A stretch of DNA of 64,000 nucleotides from Clostridiales bacterium (GTDB lineage Bacteria > Bacillota > Clostridia > Saccharofermentanales > Saccharofermentanaceae): NCBI GenBank assembly GCA_017554745.1, contig JAFZHS010000003.1, forward strand, positions 1-64,000. Reading direction: 5' to 3'. The notes under the pieces were generated by a model. The model saw only the letters and a list, made by a program, of their open reading frames with translations, had not been told where the DNA came from and did no database searches. Position numbers and translations under genes: made by a program. Shown in pieces: positions 51,138-60,230 of the stretch; within the stretch, counting starts at the first letter, position 1, and every line of letters begins with the position of its first letter.

Positions 51138-53222
51138 TCAATTATCCTCTCGTGTTTCTTCGGGTAATTCCCCGATGGCTTCTTCGCCACCGACAGAATT
51201 TACTTCATTTGTATCCTTCTCGTCAACTGTATTCTTATTATACCCGCCCAGCTTGATAACTTCCTCTGTTTTTCTCTTTTCCGCTTTATTTTTCGCAGCC
51301 ACCCTGAGCGCAATGAATACGATTAGCAGCAAAACGATGATAACAGCAGCGATTATAAGACCCATGCCTGCTTTCTTAAGTAACCCGGGAACAAAATTAG
51401 AAGAGGATTCTTCCTCCCAGGTCCCGTGAGGGACATCATAGGTATAATCTTCCTCATATTCGTCGCTGGTTTCCGTGGTCTCTGAAACAGCGGTTACGGG
51501 CGCAGGCGTTACCTTAACACCTGAATAATCTGACAGGGCTATACCGTTTTTCCCCAGAGGAACGGCGTGGTCAAGGCCTATAAACTTGCCGTCTGAAGTC
51601 TGCCAGAGGACCTCTTTTACGAACTCGTACTTCTCCTCATCCCAGGTCTTGAAGTCATCCTTGACAAGTCCGCCGGTATCACCGGAATTGGCGTTGTAGC
51701 ACCAGAATGTGTGGTGCAGGTGCTTCTCGGCGATGAGCTGCCTGAAGTACTCCATCCACTTTAAGTTGTCGCCTTCCATGAAGCCGCCCCATTCGCCTAC
51801 GAAAATGGGTGCTATGTTCTCTTCCTGGATATAGAGCCAGTAGTCGTACCAGGCATCATCCATGAGCGAATCGTAAGTGAAGTTGCCGCCTTCAAACCAG
51901 GGCTGCTCGAAAACCCTCGGTCCGTAATCGTGAGGCGAATAAACGATCTGGGCGTTTCTCTCTTCAGAGCCAAAATCGATAGGATATTTCCTTACGGCCA
52001 TGAGGTTAGCGCCCCACCAGGTGTTGTAGTAATCGTCATCATTTCGCGATACAAAATCATTAGCCTGGATGTTTGTCGGATAGATCTGGATGCCCTCAAT
52101 GATTATCAGGGCATGAGGGTTGGCATCGAGCACGGCATTGCCTGCACGCTCGGCAACCTTCTTCCAGTTGTCGGGACTGTCAGAATCGTTCCAGATCGCA
52201 TGCGGATCCTCTGAAGCCTTGCCGTGAGGCTCGTTCTTCAAGTCGTAGCCGATGATGGTGTCGTTATTCTTGTATCTGTCAGCGACCCAGGAGAGCGCCT
52301 CTACAAAGTCGTCCACGGTCATGTCATCCCTGTACCAGACAGGGTGGTTGTGGCCTGATGCATCGGTCTTGGCAGAATGGATATCGATGATTATCTTCAT
52401 GCCGTTCTGCTCGCAGAGAGTGATCACGTAATCGAAGATCTCAAGTGAATTCATCGAGTTGAGCTTCTCGTTGTAAGCGTTGTTGTAGTTGGCTTTGGGG
52501 TAATTGCCGCTCTTCCACTGAAGCAGGAGTTCCGCGCTCATCGGGACACGGAGGACATTAAATCCGTGGTCTGCGATGGATGTCAGGGACTCTTCGAGAT
52601 TGCAGTTCCACACGCCGTCAAAAAGGTTCGTGCCGGTGTTATATCCGAACCAGTTGCAGCCCGTAAGCCACACCTCTGTGCCGTTCATGTCAACGATGTG
52701 GGAATCGATCGTGGTAAGCCAGTCATCGCCAACGACGCTCTTCACATTGCTTGCGGGAGTGGTGGTCGCGGCAGGCTGGGAGTTATTGTTGTTATTGCTG
52801 CCTGAAGAAGTAGCTGTGGTAGGATCGTTTACGGTACCGCTCGTGCCGTCACCCATAACGGAGACGAGCGATGCAGAAGTAATATTGCTTCCGGTGACCT
52901 GTATTCCGACCTTGTTGTCAAAGCCCCAGCTGTTGGGACCGGTCGAAGAACATTCGGCGATTACGTGATTTCCCTTGACCGTATATGTGTCAAAGCCCCA
53001 GCCCGTGGCGGAATTGACCGTGCCCGAGAATTCGGCTTCTACGGTGATCTTATCGTACCCTGAACATCCCGATAACTGTACTTCCAGTATTCCGCCGTCA
53101 CCCCAGCAATTTGAAGTGCCGGTGCCTGCCGGAGCAGCGAAAACATTCGTCGTGAAGACGGTCAAAACAAAAAGAAATGAAAGAAAAAGCGGAATTATCT
53201 TCCGCCCTGTTCTGCGATGCAT
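51138..53222 (-). CDS. GH5 endoglucanase with N-terminal binding-like domain and C-terminal membrane anchor
   Basis: 694 residues. Signal peptide (LFLSFLFVLTVFTTNVFA), a beta-sandwich-like domain (CWGDGGILEVQLSGCSGYDK, GWGFDTYTVKGNHVIAECSS), an Asn/Thr linker, then a GH5 catalytic domain from about 165: FNVLRVPMS, IIIDIHSAK, the acid/base Glu331 in YDLKNEPHG, a VYSPHDYGP histidine and the nucleophile Glu477 in IFVGEWGG. After it come a Thr/Glu linker, one membrane helix (about 618-642) and a Lys-rich then acidic cytoplasmic tail. GH5 enzymes cut beta-1,4-glucans. Being anchored by its own helix with a long inside tail is unusual for clostridial cellulases, which are normally free or dockerin-bearing. 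GGAG precedes the ATG. Confidence 0.9.
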   Translation of the reverse strand: MHRRTGRKIIPLFLSFLFVLTVFTTNVFAAPAGTGTSNCWGDGGILEVQLSGCSGYDKITVEAEFSGTVNSATGWGFDTYTVKGNHVIAECSSTGPNSWGFDNKVGIQVTGSNITSASLVSVMGDGTSGTVNDPTTATSSGSNNNNNSQPAATTTPASNVKSVVGDDWLTTIDSHIVDMNGTEVWLTGCNWFGYNTGTNLFDGVWNCNLEESLTSIADHGFNVLRVPMSAELLLQWKSGNYPKANYNNAYNEKLNSMNSLEIFDYVITLCEQNGMKIIIDIHSAKTDASGHNHPVWYRDDMTVDDFVEALSWVADRYKNNDTIIGYDLKNEPHGKASEDPHAIWNDSDSPDNWKKVAERAGNAVLDANPHALIIIEGIQIYPTNIQANDFVSRNDDDYYNTWWGANLMAVRKYPIDFGSEERNAQIVYSPHDYGPRVFEQPWFEGGNFTYDSLMDDAWYDYWLYIQEENIAPIFVGEWGGFMEGDNLKWMEYFRQLIAEKHLHHTFWCYNANSGDTGGLVKDDFKTWDEEKYEFVKEVLWQTSDGKFIGLDHAVPLGKNGIALSDYSGVKVTPAPVTAVSETTETSDEYEEDYTYDVPHGTWEEESSSNFVPGLLKKAGMGLIIAAVIIVLLLIVFIALRVAAKNKAEKRKTEEVIKLGGYNKNTVDEKDTNEVNSVGGEEAIGELPEETREDN

Positions 53223-53234
53223 ATTATGACTCCA

Positions 53235-53720
53235 TTAAAGATTGATCTCTGCCTGACGGCCCGAAGGCTGGTACTTCTCGTATTTGATACCGGCAGCATC
53301 GAGCATCTTGCGTGCTGCCACAGTGGTATCCAGATCGTGGTACTTGTCATCGAAATAGACGACCTTGCCGACACGCTTCTGGATCAGGGCCTTGGTGCAT
53401 TCATTGCACGGGAAAAGAGTGACATAAACAGTAGAGCCTGCGAGGTCACCTGTCTTGGAATTGAGGATTGCATTGAGCTCAGCGTGAGCAACAAAAGCAT
53501 ACTTGGTATCGAGCGTACCGCCGGATCTTGCCCAGGGGAATTCCTCGTCATCGCAGCCTATCGGGAATCCGTTGTAGCCGACAGAAAGGATGTAATTATC
53601 CTTATCGACGATGCAGGCGCCGACCTGTGTGCTCGGGTCCTTGCTCCTCATGGCAGCGAGCTTTGCAACGCCCATAAAATACTCGTCCCAGCTGATATAG
53701 TCCGTTCTCTTGTCGCTCAT
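53235..53720 (-). CDS. comEB: dCMP deaminase
   Basis: 161 residues with the cytidine-deaminase-family zinc site: HAELNAIL (His and catalytic Glu) and FPCNECTKALI (two Cys ligands), plus DPSTQVGACIVD and GYNGFPIG typical of deoxycytidylate deaminases. It converts dCMP to dUMP, feeding dTMP synthesis. Length is normal. A GGAGGG ribosome site is present. Its stop is 12 bases before the cellulase start, so the housekeeping gene may head the surface-cellulase transcript by chance proximity. The symbol follows the Bacillus naming of the same family. Confidence 0.92.
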   Translation of the reverse strand: MSDKRTDYISWDEYFMGVAKLAAMRSKDPSTQVGACIVDKDNYILSVGYNGFPIGCDDEEFPWARSGGTLDTKYAFVAHAELNAILNSKTGDLAGSTVYVTLFPCNECTKALIQKRVGKVVYFDDKYHDLDTTVAARKMLDAAGIKYEKYQPSGRQAEINL

Positions 53721-53816
53721 AAAACCCTCCGAAAATATTTATGAAAGCACCCTTAATTCTATCCGAACTAAGGGCGCGTAGCAACCGAAAAAACTATCGT
53801 GTCAGGCGGTCAAAAA

Positions 53817-54854
53817 TCATCTGCCGCAATTCATTACAAGGCTCTCGACGAGGTCTTCATAGCTTGTGCCGTCTGCCTTTGCAGCCTCGGGAAGAAGCGA
53901 TGTATTGGTCATGCCGGGGAGATTATTTGCTTCGATAAACCAGAATTCGTGATTGACATCGTCGTACATCATGTCGATCCTGCCGTACTGGGTCATTCTC
54001 AAAAGCTTAAAGATCTTAAGTGCGATCTTCTGGCCCTTCTTGTAATCTTCCTCATCGATCTCGGCGGGACAAACGTGTGTAGTAAGACCGTCCTGGTACT
54101 TGTTTTTATAATCGTAGAAGCCCTCGTGGGGAATGATCTCCGTGATGGGAAGAGCCTTGTCGTTTACTACTGAGATCGTGATCTCTCTTGCCTTGATGAA
54201 CTTCTCTATGAGGATCTTCTGATGGTAAGAAGCCGCATAATTAATGGCAGCCTCATATTCATCCTGTGTCTTTACGATGGATACGCCGCAGGAAGAACCG
54301 TTGCCTATAGGCTTAACAACGCAGGGAAGCCCTATCTCTTTTAAGACCCTGTCGAAAGCAAGCTTCTCGGGATCATCTACGATCCAGTCAGCGGTAAGAT
54401 AACCTGCCGCTCTTGCAAGAGCCTTTGAAAGGTCCTTATCCATTGCGATGGCGCAGCCTAAGTAATCACATCCTGTGTATTTGATATCGAAAGCATCGAG
54501 AAGAGCCTGTACCTGGCCGTTCTCACCGTGGCTTCCGTGAAGGCCTAAGAAAACTCTGTCGGCGAATTTGCACATTTCGATGACTCTGGGGCCTACCCAG
54601 CTCTTTCTTCCACCGTGCTGTCTGATGATCTCATCGAGATCAGGTTCGGTCTCGGGAATGGTATATGTGAACGGGTTGATGGTGCCGCGTCTGAAGAAAG
54701 TCTCGCAGGGCTCGTTCGTCTCGATGCCGTCATACAGATCGACCAGCGCGACCTCGTGTCCCTTTGACAGGAGTGCATTGGCAATAAGACTGGCTGATTT
54801 AAGTGATACATCTCTCTCGGGCGATAAGCCGCCTCCAAGAACAGTAATTTTCAT
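53817..54854 (-). CDS. ddl: D-alanine--D-alanine ligase
   Basis: 345 residues in the ATP-grasp family: GGLSPERDVSLKSA, GLHGSHGENGQVQALLD, KPIGNGSSCGVSIVK and the metal/ATP loop FIEANNLPGMTNTSLLPEAA. Ddl joins two D-Ala molecules for the peptidoglycan stem peptide. The usual EVNTLPG reads EANNLPG, a mild variation. AAGGGGA lies before the ATG. It is divergent from the GT-C gene; the shared gap contains a promoter and an inverted repeat. D-Ala-D-Lac specificity cannot be ruled out without structural comparison. Confidence 0.9.
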   Translation of the reverse strand: MKITVLGGGLSPERDVSLKSASLIANALLSKGHEVALVDLYDGIETNEPCETFFRRGTINPFTYTIPETEPDLDEIIRQHGGRKSWVGPRVIEMCKFADRVFLGLHGSHGENGQVQALLDAFDIKYTGCDYLGCAIAMDKDLSKALARAAGYLTADWIVDDPEKLAFDRVLKEIGLPCVVKPIGNGSSCGVSIVKTQDEYEAAINYAASYHQKILIEKFIKAREITISVVNDKALPITEIIPHEGFYDYKNKYQDGLTTHVCPAEIDEEDYKKGQKIALKIFKLLRMTQYGRIDMMYDDVNHEFWFIEANNLPGMTNTSLLPEAAKADGTSYEDLVESLVMNCGR

Positions 54855-54918
54855 ACAAATTCCCCTTTTAACGTAAGATAGACAGATTATACTCTTTTTC
54901 AGGCGGGGTCTACTCTAA

Positions 54919-54976
54919 TACCAACAAATTGCCACACGTTTGTAAATGTTGGTAAAAACGGAAGATGTGTTAGAAT
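54919..54976 (+). promoter_or_regulatory. Promoter with overlapping TACCAACA/TGTTGGTA inverted repeat
   Basis: TTGGTA (54949-54954), 16 bp, TAGAAT (54971-54976) makes a plausible promoter for the GT-C gene. The -35 overlaps the right arm of a perfect 8-bp inverted repeat, TACCAACA (54919-54926) and TGTTGGTA (54947-54954), with 20 bp between. The dyad lies in the divergent gap with ddl and could be an operator for either gene. Confidence 0.5.
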
Positions 54977-55004
54977 ACTGTATATTTAAAATAAGGGGAT
55001 TAAT

Positions 55005-58000
55005 ATGCTCGGAATCATATATTTGATATTATGCGCCGCGTTCGGTATAGCTTTTGTCGGCCTTACGGTACCGGATGTACGCAGGTTGTATGTAGCTTGC
55101 AGCACTTCCGCCAAAGCGATCACACATATTCCGAACACACTGTTCACTGTTCCTGCCGGACTCATCACCGGTATGATGTGTGTACCTTTCTTTAACTATT
55201 ACGTTACTCTCGGTCTCTCATATGTCATTGAGAACGGCGAGCTCTGCAAGAGACTCGGTGTCCTCATCACTTTCGCATTCTTCCTCTGGATGATCCTCAC
55301 ATGCCTCATCCTCATCAACCGCAAGAGAGTAAAGCGCGAAGAGCAGAAGGCTTCCGGCGCCACCACTATCGATGACTACAATTTCAGCATGTTTGACTCC
55401 GTCTTCTACGGCGCAGTCATATTCCTCGTTACACTCGCCGCTACATTCCTCATGTTCTACACATACAGGATCAACGGCAATAACCTTCTGAACGGTTATT
55501 CCACATTCTCAGACCTCTCGCCCCACACGGCGATGGTCTCTTCATTCGGCAAGGGCTTTAACTTCCCTACCCAGTACATGCATTTCTCAGGTGACGGCAT
55601 CAAGTACCACTTCCTGTTCTACTTCTTAGCCGGCACACTCGAATATCTGGGACTTCCGATCGATTATGCGCTCAATCTGCCTTCCATCATCTCGATGGTA
55701 TGCGCACTTATCCTCTTGGGACTTCTCGCTGTGCTTATCAGCTCCAGACGCGCAGCTTTCCTGGTCGCTCCCGTACTCGTTTTCTTAAGGAGCTCACTTA
55801 ACGTTTTCTTCCACTTCAAAGAGCTTGTAGGCTTCGGCAATACACCTGCCCAGGCTATTAAGGCCATCCTCAACAATTCTTCCTGGTATGCCGTTACAGA
55901 CTACGACGACTGGGGCATCTGGGCGATCAATGTATACCCGAACCAGCGCCACCTGATGCTCGGTGTGGCAGTAATGCTCATCGTGATAATCCTCTTTATT
56001 CCTTTCATCAGAAGACTCGGAATATCGATATCCCGCGCGGACGGATTCGGCGGCGGCATAAAGGCCTTTGCTTTCTCCAAGAATGCATGGCTCACGAGAT
56101 CCAACGATCCCCTCTACCCCGTATCCGCTGCATTACTCGCATGCGTCCTCGTTATCGTAATGCCATATTTCCACGGTTCGTGCCTCATCGCGCTCCTCCT
56201 GGTACTCGCAGGCATGGCGATCGTCTCAGAAAGCAGACTGCTCTATCTTATTGTCGCAATCTGTGCGGTCGGATCTTCTTACATTCAGACTCTCGTCTTC
56301 TCAGGCGGATATAAGAATGTAGTAACTCTCGCTTTCGAGCCCGGATTCATTTTAGGCAAGATATCGATCGGCACTCTCGGCCGTTATCTTCTTATCGTTA
56401 CGGGCGGAACCCTTGTACTTGCAGCTCTTTATGCATTCATCGCACTCATCGTTGATCTGGTCAATAAGAAGCCTGTACACCGCTTCCTTTTGTTCCTTTG
56501 CTGCTTCAACCCGTTGATCTTTGCATTCCTTTGCCGTGTATCTCTTGAGATGCTCGCAAACCACAAGTTCATACAGGTATCGCTCATCCTTCTCGATGCA
56601 TTCGTGGCAGCACTTATCGGCAACCTCCTTTACATACCGATCAAGCGCAGAAAAGCATCCTCTGATGTCGAAGAGTCTTCCGAGAGCTTTATGACTGTTA
56701 CGGATACGGCTGACGGCATGCTCGCCGTCGCAGCTGCAGCAGACGACAAGGGTGTAAGAGCACCTGAGATCCCGGCTGCAAGCGCCTTTGGTGAACCTGT
56801 AACTGATGAAGAAGAAACAACAGCAGAAGAGACTCCTGATCTTGCAGCCATCGAAGCACACACAGGCATCGATGCAGACATCTCAGGTCTTGCAGGCACG
56901 GCAGAACTCATTCCTGCCGAAGCAGATGAAGAAAAGCCTGCTGAAGAGATCAAGGAAGAAGAATTGCCCCGGGAACTCGTTTTCGGTGACGACAAGAAAG
57001 AAACTGAAGAAACCGAAGATGATGAGGATGAAGAAGCTAAGGCCGGTGTCGCAGTTTTGGCAGCCCTTTTCGGTGATGACGAGGACGAAGCAGACAAAGC
57101 TGAATCAAGCGAAGATGTGCCTTCTGATATCGAAGAATCTGACGCAGATGATGCTGAAGAAGCTTCGGCAGAAGAGAAAGTAGAGACTTCAGGGGACGCT
57201 CCTTCTGATGAAGAAACCTCAGGAGAAGATGCAGAAGAGTCTGCTGAAAAGGCTGAAGAACCGGCTGTATCTGATGAGGCCGACGATTCTGATGACGCCG
57301 TCAAGGAATCCACACCCGAGCCTGCCCACGCTGCAATGCGTCCGGGCAATATCGCACTGGCTAATTTCACATTCGGCGAAGACGAACCTGAAGAGGCAGA
57401 TCCTAATGTCTCCGTCGAATCTTCAAACGAATTCTTAACAGTAGCTGAAGATAATGAGGCAGCAGCTGAAAGCACTGAGAATGCAGCTGCCGCATATAAG
57501 CATGAACCTATCAAGCCCAAGAAGCAGAAGGGACTTCCTTTACCTGCATGGATCGCTTTAGAGCTCGCGGGAATCCTTCTTGCGATCGCTCTCATGGTAC
57601 CGCTTACGGCAACCGGCATATCCGAATGGGCTACTTATGTAAATATCAATAAGACACCTCTCTCCGTTGATACGAACTCACCTGTAACCAAGTGGATCAT
57701 GGAGAATACAGAAACTGATGACGTATTCCTTACGCCCGAATGGTCCATGAACCGCTTCATACTTGCTGGACGTCCCATGTACTACGGCTGGCCTTACTAC
57801 GCATGGTCTGCAGGACATGACACATACACGAGAGATACTATCTACATCTGGCTCATATCAGGCTGCGGCGGCGATATCGACGAGTTTACGAGATACTGCA
57901 AAGAGCGCAATATCAAGTACCTGATCGCTGATCCCGAATTGGAATCAACAGACTTCGGCAATGGTATTTCTTTCAATAAGGAATTCTTCGAAGAGAACCT

Positions 58001-58055
58001 GACCCAGGCAGCTTACTTCGCTGAGGAGAACACAACGATCTACAAGATCTTCTAA
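55005..58055 (+). CDS. GT-C-type multi-spanning membrane protein with long acidic insert
   Basis: 1016 residues. Residues 1-540 hold about a dozen membrane helices with GYSTFSDLSPHTAMVSSFGK and KYHFLFYFLAGTLEYLGLPI, the kind of outer-loop and helix motif seen in GT-C-fold (polyprenyl-phosphate-sugar-dependent) glycosyltransferases. Residues about 545-835 are strikingly acidic and Ala/Ser-rich (EETEDDEDEEAKAGVAV, SSEDVPSDIEESDADDAEEA). A last helix (about 845-872) leads to a C-terminal domain with DDVFLTPEWSMNRFILAGRP and GWPYYAWSAGHDTY, which also occurs in such families. It probably moves a sugar to a lipid or surface polymer; donor and acceptor are unknown. The acidic insert is presumably cytoplasmic. 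Ribosome site AAGGGG. Confidence 0.65.
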   Translation: MLGIIYLILCAAFGIAFVGLTVPDVRRLYVACSTSAKAITHIPNTLFTVPAGLITGMMCVPFFNYYVTLGLSYVIENGELCKRLGVLITFAFFLWMILTCLILINRKRVKREEQKASGATTIDDYNFSMFDSVFYGAVIFLVTLAATFLMFYTYRINGNNLLNGYSTFSDLSPHTAMVSSFGKGFNFPTQYMHFSGDGIKYHFLFYFLAGTLEYLGLPIDYALNLPSIISMVCALILLGLLAVLISSRRAAFLVAPVLVFLRSSLNVFFHFKELVGFGNTPAQAIKAILNNSSWYAVTDYDDWGIWAINVYPNQRHLMLGVAVMLIVIILFIPFIRRLGISISRADGFGGGIKAFAFSKNAWLTRSNDPLYPVSAALLACVLVIVMPYFHGSCLIALLLVLAGMAIVSESRLLYLIVAICAVGSSYIQTLVFSGGYKNVVTLAFEPGFILGKISIGTLGRYLLIVTGGTLVLAALYAFIALIVDLVNKKPVHRFLLFLCCFNPLIFAFLCRVSLEMLANHKFIQVSLILLDAFVAALIGNLLYIPIKRRKASSDVEESSESFMTVTDTADGMLAVAAAADDKGVRAPEIPAASAFGEPVTDEEETTAEETPDLAAIEAHTGIDADISGLAGTAELIPAEADEEKPAEEIKEEELPRELVFGDDKKETEETEDDEDEEAKAGVAVLAALFGDDEDEADKAESSEDVPSDIEESDADDAEEASAEEKVETSGDAPSDEETSGEDAEESAEKAEEPAVSDEADDSDDAVKESTPEPAHAAMRPGNIALANFTFGEDEPEEADPNVSVESSNEFLTVAEDNEAAAESTENAAAAYKHEPIKPKKQKGLPLPAWIALELAGILLAIALMVPLTATGISEWATYVNINKTPLSVDTNSPVTKWIMENTETDDVFLTPEWSMNRFILAGRPMYYGWPYYAWSAGHDTYTRDTIYIWLISGCGGDIDEFTRYCKERNIKYLIADPELESTDFGNGISFNKEFFEENLTQAAYFAEENTTIYKIF

Positions 58056-58066
58056 AAGATCAGATC

Positions 58067-59995
58067 TTAATCAAGGGGATGAGTTTTGTGATACTCGTTC
58101 TTGATCTCGTACATCAGTCTGTCGGCTTCATCAACATAGTCGTTAACAGTCCTGTCTGAAGACGGGTCTGTAAGGACGTAGCCTACACTGATAGAGAACT
58201 TGAAAGGATTAATGCCGAGGTTATTCTCTCTGTCGATATAACCGATCATGCTGCGCTTGATTTCTTCGGCATACTCTTCACTGGCATCTGCGGCTATTAC
58301 GAGGAACTCGTCACCGCCGTAACGTATTCCTATAGCATTGTCATCGCCTACGCTTCTTTTAATGGCATCAGAGACTGTAGTTATCGCCCTGTCACCGAAA
58401 ACATGGCCGTAAAGGTCGTTGATCCTCTTCATGTAGTTGATATCAACGAACATGATCATGGCCTGCTTGCCGTGCTCCTTACTCTGTTCCACGATCGGAA
58501 CGGCATGGCTTACGAAGCAGAATCTGTTATAAAGGCCCGTCATCGGATCCTTGTCATAGAGGAAACGGAGCTCCTTGTTGACCATTTCCAGGCGCATATT
58601 GATCCTGAATTCCATGAAGGAATGCTCCATCTTCTCGAGATATTCGTAGATACGGAAAGCCTCATCGATAATGTAGGTTCCGTCTCTGAAAACAACATAT
58701 CCGTAGTTGTACTGCTCATTATGAAGCGGATAGAAGAAATAGATATGCTGTTCACCCGGAGTCTTTATAAATCCGGGAATCTTAATGTCCTTATCGATGC
58801 CCTTCTCGGAGATCTTTCCGTCCATGATGGCTATCGTCGTATCAAAATCAGCATCATAACAACGGGCCAATACCTCGCTGTCTTCAGCTGCAACGTCCTC
58901 AAAATAATACTTGTTGAGAAGGATGTAGTAATTCTCTCCGATGTAATCGTGATTGCCGGAATAGAATTCCCTCAATCTCTTCTTCATGTCACCGTAATCG
59001 GATGACTCTAAGATAGTCGTTCTCTCTGAACGCATGAAGCGGTTAAAGAAGTCAGCCTGCTTGCTCTTAGCGTGGATATTTCTGCAGTAGTTGCGCCTGC
59101 CGATATCATAAGGGCTGTCCACTTCATCGTTACAACCGCAGCTCTCGCCTACAACGAGCTTCGAAGCGACGGATGAGTAATTCTCCTTATTATTGCCTTC
59201 GACGATGTCGTAGAGCATCTTACAGCTGTTATAGCCGACGGTAACATAATCCTGGTCTACGGTGGTAAGCGCAGGATAAGATACCGTGCCTTCTCCGATA
59301 TGGTCGAAGCCTGTTACGATGGTATCCTTGGGAAGCTCATATCCGAGGTCACGGAGCTCACAGGCTACCGCAAGAGCCATGATATCGTTAGCGCAGATGA
59401 TAGCGTCAGGCAGCCCTTCAGGAGCCTTAGAAAGCTCATCCGCAATAGCGATGGCTGTCTCATTTACCCAATTACCGTAATAGATGTCGCCGTCAGCAAG
59501 TTCCAGTCCGTGCTTTTGCATTACTTCCTTGACGACGTTGAGTCTCTCTATCGAATCTACATGGTCTTTGGTGCCGCCGATATAAACGATCTTTTTGACG
59601 TCGTGCACTGTGATCAGGTGCTCGGCAAGATCGCGCATGCCGTCGCCGTTATTGATGCCGACGTAAGGGACACCTTCGATATTCATGCCGATGCTGACGA
59701 CGGGAATGCCTTTGTCTCGCGCATCCTGACATTCTCTTTTCGCGAGGTCGGGATTATTCAGAAGGCCTGAGAATACGATAACTCCGTCGTACTCCTCAAG
59801 CTTTGCAAGCTGATAGATATTGAACTGGCCGACATTGAAAGTCTCTTTCTCATTGCTGGCCGCAAAACCGATGTAGAAATGCGTGTCGAAGTCCTTGATG
59901 GCCGCATAGCGCTTGATACCCTCGATCGCCTTGAGAGTAATACTGCCGTTATATCCGTTCGAAAAAATAGCTATGCGATGCTTCATATTCCCCAC
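58067..59995 (-). CDS. Diguanylate cyclase with LacI-type ligand-binding sensor
   Basis: 642 residues. Residues 1-290 match the periplasmic-binding-protein-like effector domain of LacI/GalR regulators (RIAIFSNGYNGSITLKAIEG, DAIICANDIMALAVACELRD, TIVTGFDHIGEGTVSYPALT) but there is no helix-turn-helix and no signal peptide, so it senses a ligand in the cytoplasm. A linker of about 200 residues with a Cys-containing GESCGCND segment and a helix (MEFRINMRLEMVNKELRFLY) precedes a GGDEF domain with intact RYGGDEF (about residue 559). It should make c-di-GMP, probably in response to a sugar. A canonical RxxD inhibitory site is not obvious. Start is GTG 59995 or ATG 59986. It converges on the GT-C gene with 11 bases between. 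Confidence 0.85.
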   Translation of the reverse strand: MGNMKHRIAIFSNGYNGSITLKAIEGIKRYAAIKDFDTHFYIGFAASNEKETFNVGQFNIYQLAKLEEYDGVIVFSGLLNNPDLAKRECQDARDKGIPVVSIGMNIEGVPYVGINNGDGMRDLAEHLITVHDVKKIVYIGGTKDHVDSIERLNVVKEVMQKHGLELADGDIYYGNWVNETAIAIADELSKAPEGLPDAIICANDIMALAVACELRDLGYELPKDTIVTGFDHIGEGTVSYPALTTVDQDYVTVGYNSCKMLYDIVEGNNKENYSSVASKLVVGESCGCNDEVDSPYDIGRRNYCRNIHAKSKQADFFNRFMRSERTTILESSDYGDMKKRLREFYSGNHDYIGENYYILLNKYYFEDVAAEDSEVLARCYDADFDTTIAIMDGKISEKGIDKDIKIPGFIKTPGEQHIYFFYPLHNEQYNYGYVVFRDGTYIIDEAFRIYEYLEKMEHSFMEFRINMRLEMVNKELRFLYDKDPMTGLYNRFCFVSHAVPIVEQSKEHGKQAMIMFVDINYMKRINDLYGHVFGDRAITTVSDAIKRSVGDDNAIGIRYGGDEFLVIAADASEEYAEEIKRSMIGYIDRENNLGINPFKFSISVGYVLTDPSSDRTVNDYVDEADRLMYEIKNEYHKTHPLD

Positions 59996-60100
59996 ATGTC
60001 CGGACTTGGAATGTTTAATATATTTATTATATTAGCAAAACAAATTTATTGCACAACAAAATTTTAGATTTATATATATTTGTAAGCATTTTTTCGGGCA

Positions 60101-60150
60101 GTGACGAAAACTGACACAAATACGAGCCAAAACGTGTCACTTTCCGTCAC
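60101..60150. repeat. 17-bp imperfect inverted repeat upstream of the GGDEF gene
   Basis: gtgacgaaaactgacac (60101-60117) pairs with gtgtcactttccgtcac (60134-60150) at 14 of 17 positions around a 16-base loop. It lies 106-155 bases upstream of the GGDEF gene and before the hydrogenase terminator. It could be a regulator site or an RNA hairpin. Confidence 0.5.
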
Positions 60151-60172
60151 CGGGGCGCAAAACCGCGAAAGC

Positions 60173-60205
60173 AAAAAAGGGGTGTCTCTTAACTGAGACA
60201 CCCCT
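60173..60205 (-). terminator. Terminator of the hydrogenase operon
   Basis: A perfect 11-bp stem (aggggtgtctc 60178-60188 with gagacacccct 60195-60205); on the minus strand it is followed by a run of T. It lies 26 bases beyond the stop of the hydrogenase large subunit. Confidence 0.85.
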
Positions 60206-60230
60206 GTAGCTTTTAGCTTGTATCAGACTA

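Noticed and set aside
56630..57619. 329-codon minus-strand open frame, very Ser/Ala-rich
   Set aside because: Exact antisense of the acidic insert in the GT-C-type protein; composition is explained by the sense strand.
58044..58068. aagatct/agatctt hairpin between the GT-C and GGDEF genes
   Set aside because: Overlaps coding ends, weak AT-rich stem and no T-run; not a convincing terminator.
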